Source: Methylobacterium nonmethylotrophicum (GTDB lineage Bacteria; Pseudomonadota; Alphaproteobacteria; Rhizobiales; Beijerinckiaceae). Taken from it: DNA of 64,000 nucleotides. The notes beneath the pieces were generated by a model. It saw nothing but the letters and a program-made list of their open reading frames with translations. It searched no databases and was not told the DNA's origin. The translations under genes and the position numbers were made by a program. The stretch covers positions 1 through 64,000 of the forward strand of contig NZ_SRLB01000004.1 in NCBI RefSeq assembly GCF_004745635.1, read 5' to 3'. Position 1 is the stretch's first letter. Each line of letters opens with the position of its first letter. Shown here piece after piece: positions 63,308-64,000 of this stretch.

Positions 63308-64000
63308 CATCCTCGGCGGGCATGCAGCGTCGCGTTCGCACGATGGTCGGGGCGAGTGAGCGCCTGCTTCATCTCTGGCTGGAAGATCTGCTCTCCTTTC
63401 TGTCCCCATCCCTTCGCCGGAGTCTCGCAGAACTGGGCGGATCGAAGCCGCCACCGACCATTCTGTGCGACCAGGATGCCATCGTGGCGGACGATCCTAC
63501 GGTCTCACTGGATCGGCTCCTGGCGCGTTCCCGATCAGAACTCGTCATCCTGAAAATCGATCAGAAGCACGTGCTGCGCCGCAGGCTGGAGGTGCCCGGC
63601 GCGGTTATCGCCTCCCTCGACGCAGCCCTGAGCATGAACATCGGGGTCTGGACACCGTTCGCGACCGAAGAGGTCTACGCTGCAGCGCGCCAGACCGATT
63701 CCGTTGCGGCCGCAGGTTCGCAGACGTCATCCGTGCCAATCGAGGTGCGGTGCGTGTCCCGTACACTGGTCGACAGGCACATCCACGCCGCTCGCGCGCT
63801 CGGGATCGAGCCCGACGCCGTCCAGCTCGGCGACCGGAATTTCGTCGTGATCCGAGAGACGAAGAAGCGCCGAGTCTGGCGCTGGCAACGTCGCATGCTG
63901 ATCGCGCTGATCGTCGCCTGTGCTGTGCAGGTCGTCGGGTTCTCCGCCCTCATCACCGCAACGCAATCCACCGAGATTGAGCGTTTGTTCGCCGAACAAA
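63298..64000 (+). CDS. gspL: type II secretion GspL-like protein, cut by the window end
   Basis: The frame opens at ATG 63298 inside gspJ and runs off the window (234 residues seen). DRLLARSRSELVILKIDQKH, VLRRRLEVPGAVIASLDAAL and MNIGVWTPFATEEVYAAARQ match the PilM/GspL-type cytoplasmic domain. A membrane helix begins MLIALIVACAVQVVGFSALI. GspL links the ATPase to the inner-membrane platform. Being partial, it could still be a GspL-PilN hybrid. gspM and gspC are expected beyond the edge if the locus is complete. Confidence 0.8.
   Translation, partial: MELTSSAGMQRRVRTMVGASERLLHLWLEDLLSFLSPSLRRSLAELGGSKPPPTILCDQDAIVADDPTVSLDRLLARSRSELVILKIDQKHVLRRRLEVPGAVIASLDAALSMNIGVWTPFATEEVYAAARQTDSVAAAGSQTSSVPIEVRCVSRTLVDRHIHAARALGIEPDAVQLGDRNFVVIRETKKRRVWRWQRRMLIALIVACAVQVVGFSALITATQSTEIERLFAEQ

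Noticed and set aside
54508..64000. The gsp-like cluster as a type IV pilus locus
   Set aside because: GspG has the TPDEGLIAL loop, and GspH/I/J/K-type minor pseudopilins with a GspD secretin define T2SS. No pilT, pilC/Q set or major pilin is seen.
1..64000. Search for tRNA, rRNA, riboswitches and replication origin
   Set aside because: No tRNA cloverleaf, rRNA segment, known riboswitch core or iteron/DnaA-box cluster could be recognised by eye.

Overview
The window is chromosomal DNA of a high-GC alphaproteobacterium, most likely Methylobacterium or a close relative (Hyphomicrobiales). The pointers are the strong GC bias, a methylmalonyl-CoA mutase small subunit, a hisC-tyrosine dehydrogenase pair, an OpgC-type membrane protein, opacity-family outer-membrane barrels and Rhizobiales-type extragenic palindromes. 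The genus is an inference from gene content; no rRNA, tRNA or CRISPR array was seen.

Layout. 1-20.9 kb is ordinary chromosome: a GGDEF-EAL protein, an FAH-family enzyme, a two-barrel porin, an acyltransferase-3/SGNH protein, an acyl-CoA dehydrogenase, a higBA module with a clear operator palindrome, a chemotaxis receptor, nnrD, a histidine phosphatase, a vapBC module and a two-gene NicAB-like molybdenum hydroxylase whose large subunit ends in three haem-c motifs. 21.1-29.4 kb is accessory: an inactivated IS3-family element (4-bp target repeat, internal palindromic insert, Asp-to-Tyr in the DDE site), AT-rich DNA, an Imm11-like gene, the remnant of a type I secretion ABC transporter, an OhrR-like MarR regulator and small secreted or unknown proteins. 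29.5-48.0 kb is again core: hisC and tyrosine dehydrogenase, patatin lipoprotein, SDR, ribokinase, TAXI receptor, OpgC with an overlapping SGNH lipase-like gene, S10 peptidase, holC, mutA, uppP, GST, queG, an epimerase and a DUF1989 protein.

48.1-54.5 kb is a second mosaic: a dead IS481 element, then a 1,518-residue RHS protein with a Sec-type signal peptide, a GC-rich core and an AT-richer C-terminal tip, an overlapping small gene in the position of an immunity gene, and a displaced, nearly identical 237-bp copy of the RHS core fused to a different basic tail. It lies directly against a type II secretion locus (54.5-64 kb): prepilin peptidase, gspG, gspK, gspD (opposite strand), gspE, F, H, I, J and a gspL-like gene cut by the window edge. 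gspC and gspM are not in view.

The most interesting reading is that the RHS toxin-like protein, which carries a signal peptide and has no type VI or Tc partner genes nearby, sits beside a type II secretion system with its own prepilin peptidase and could be its substrate. That link is inference from position and signal peptide only. A second theme is palindromic repeats: a BIME-like family at three loci, one with other palindromes nested in it, and repeats that have become the 3' ends of coding sequences (GGDEF-EAL gene, queG).
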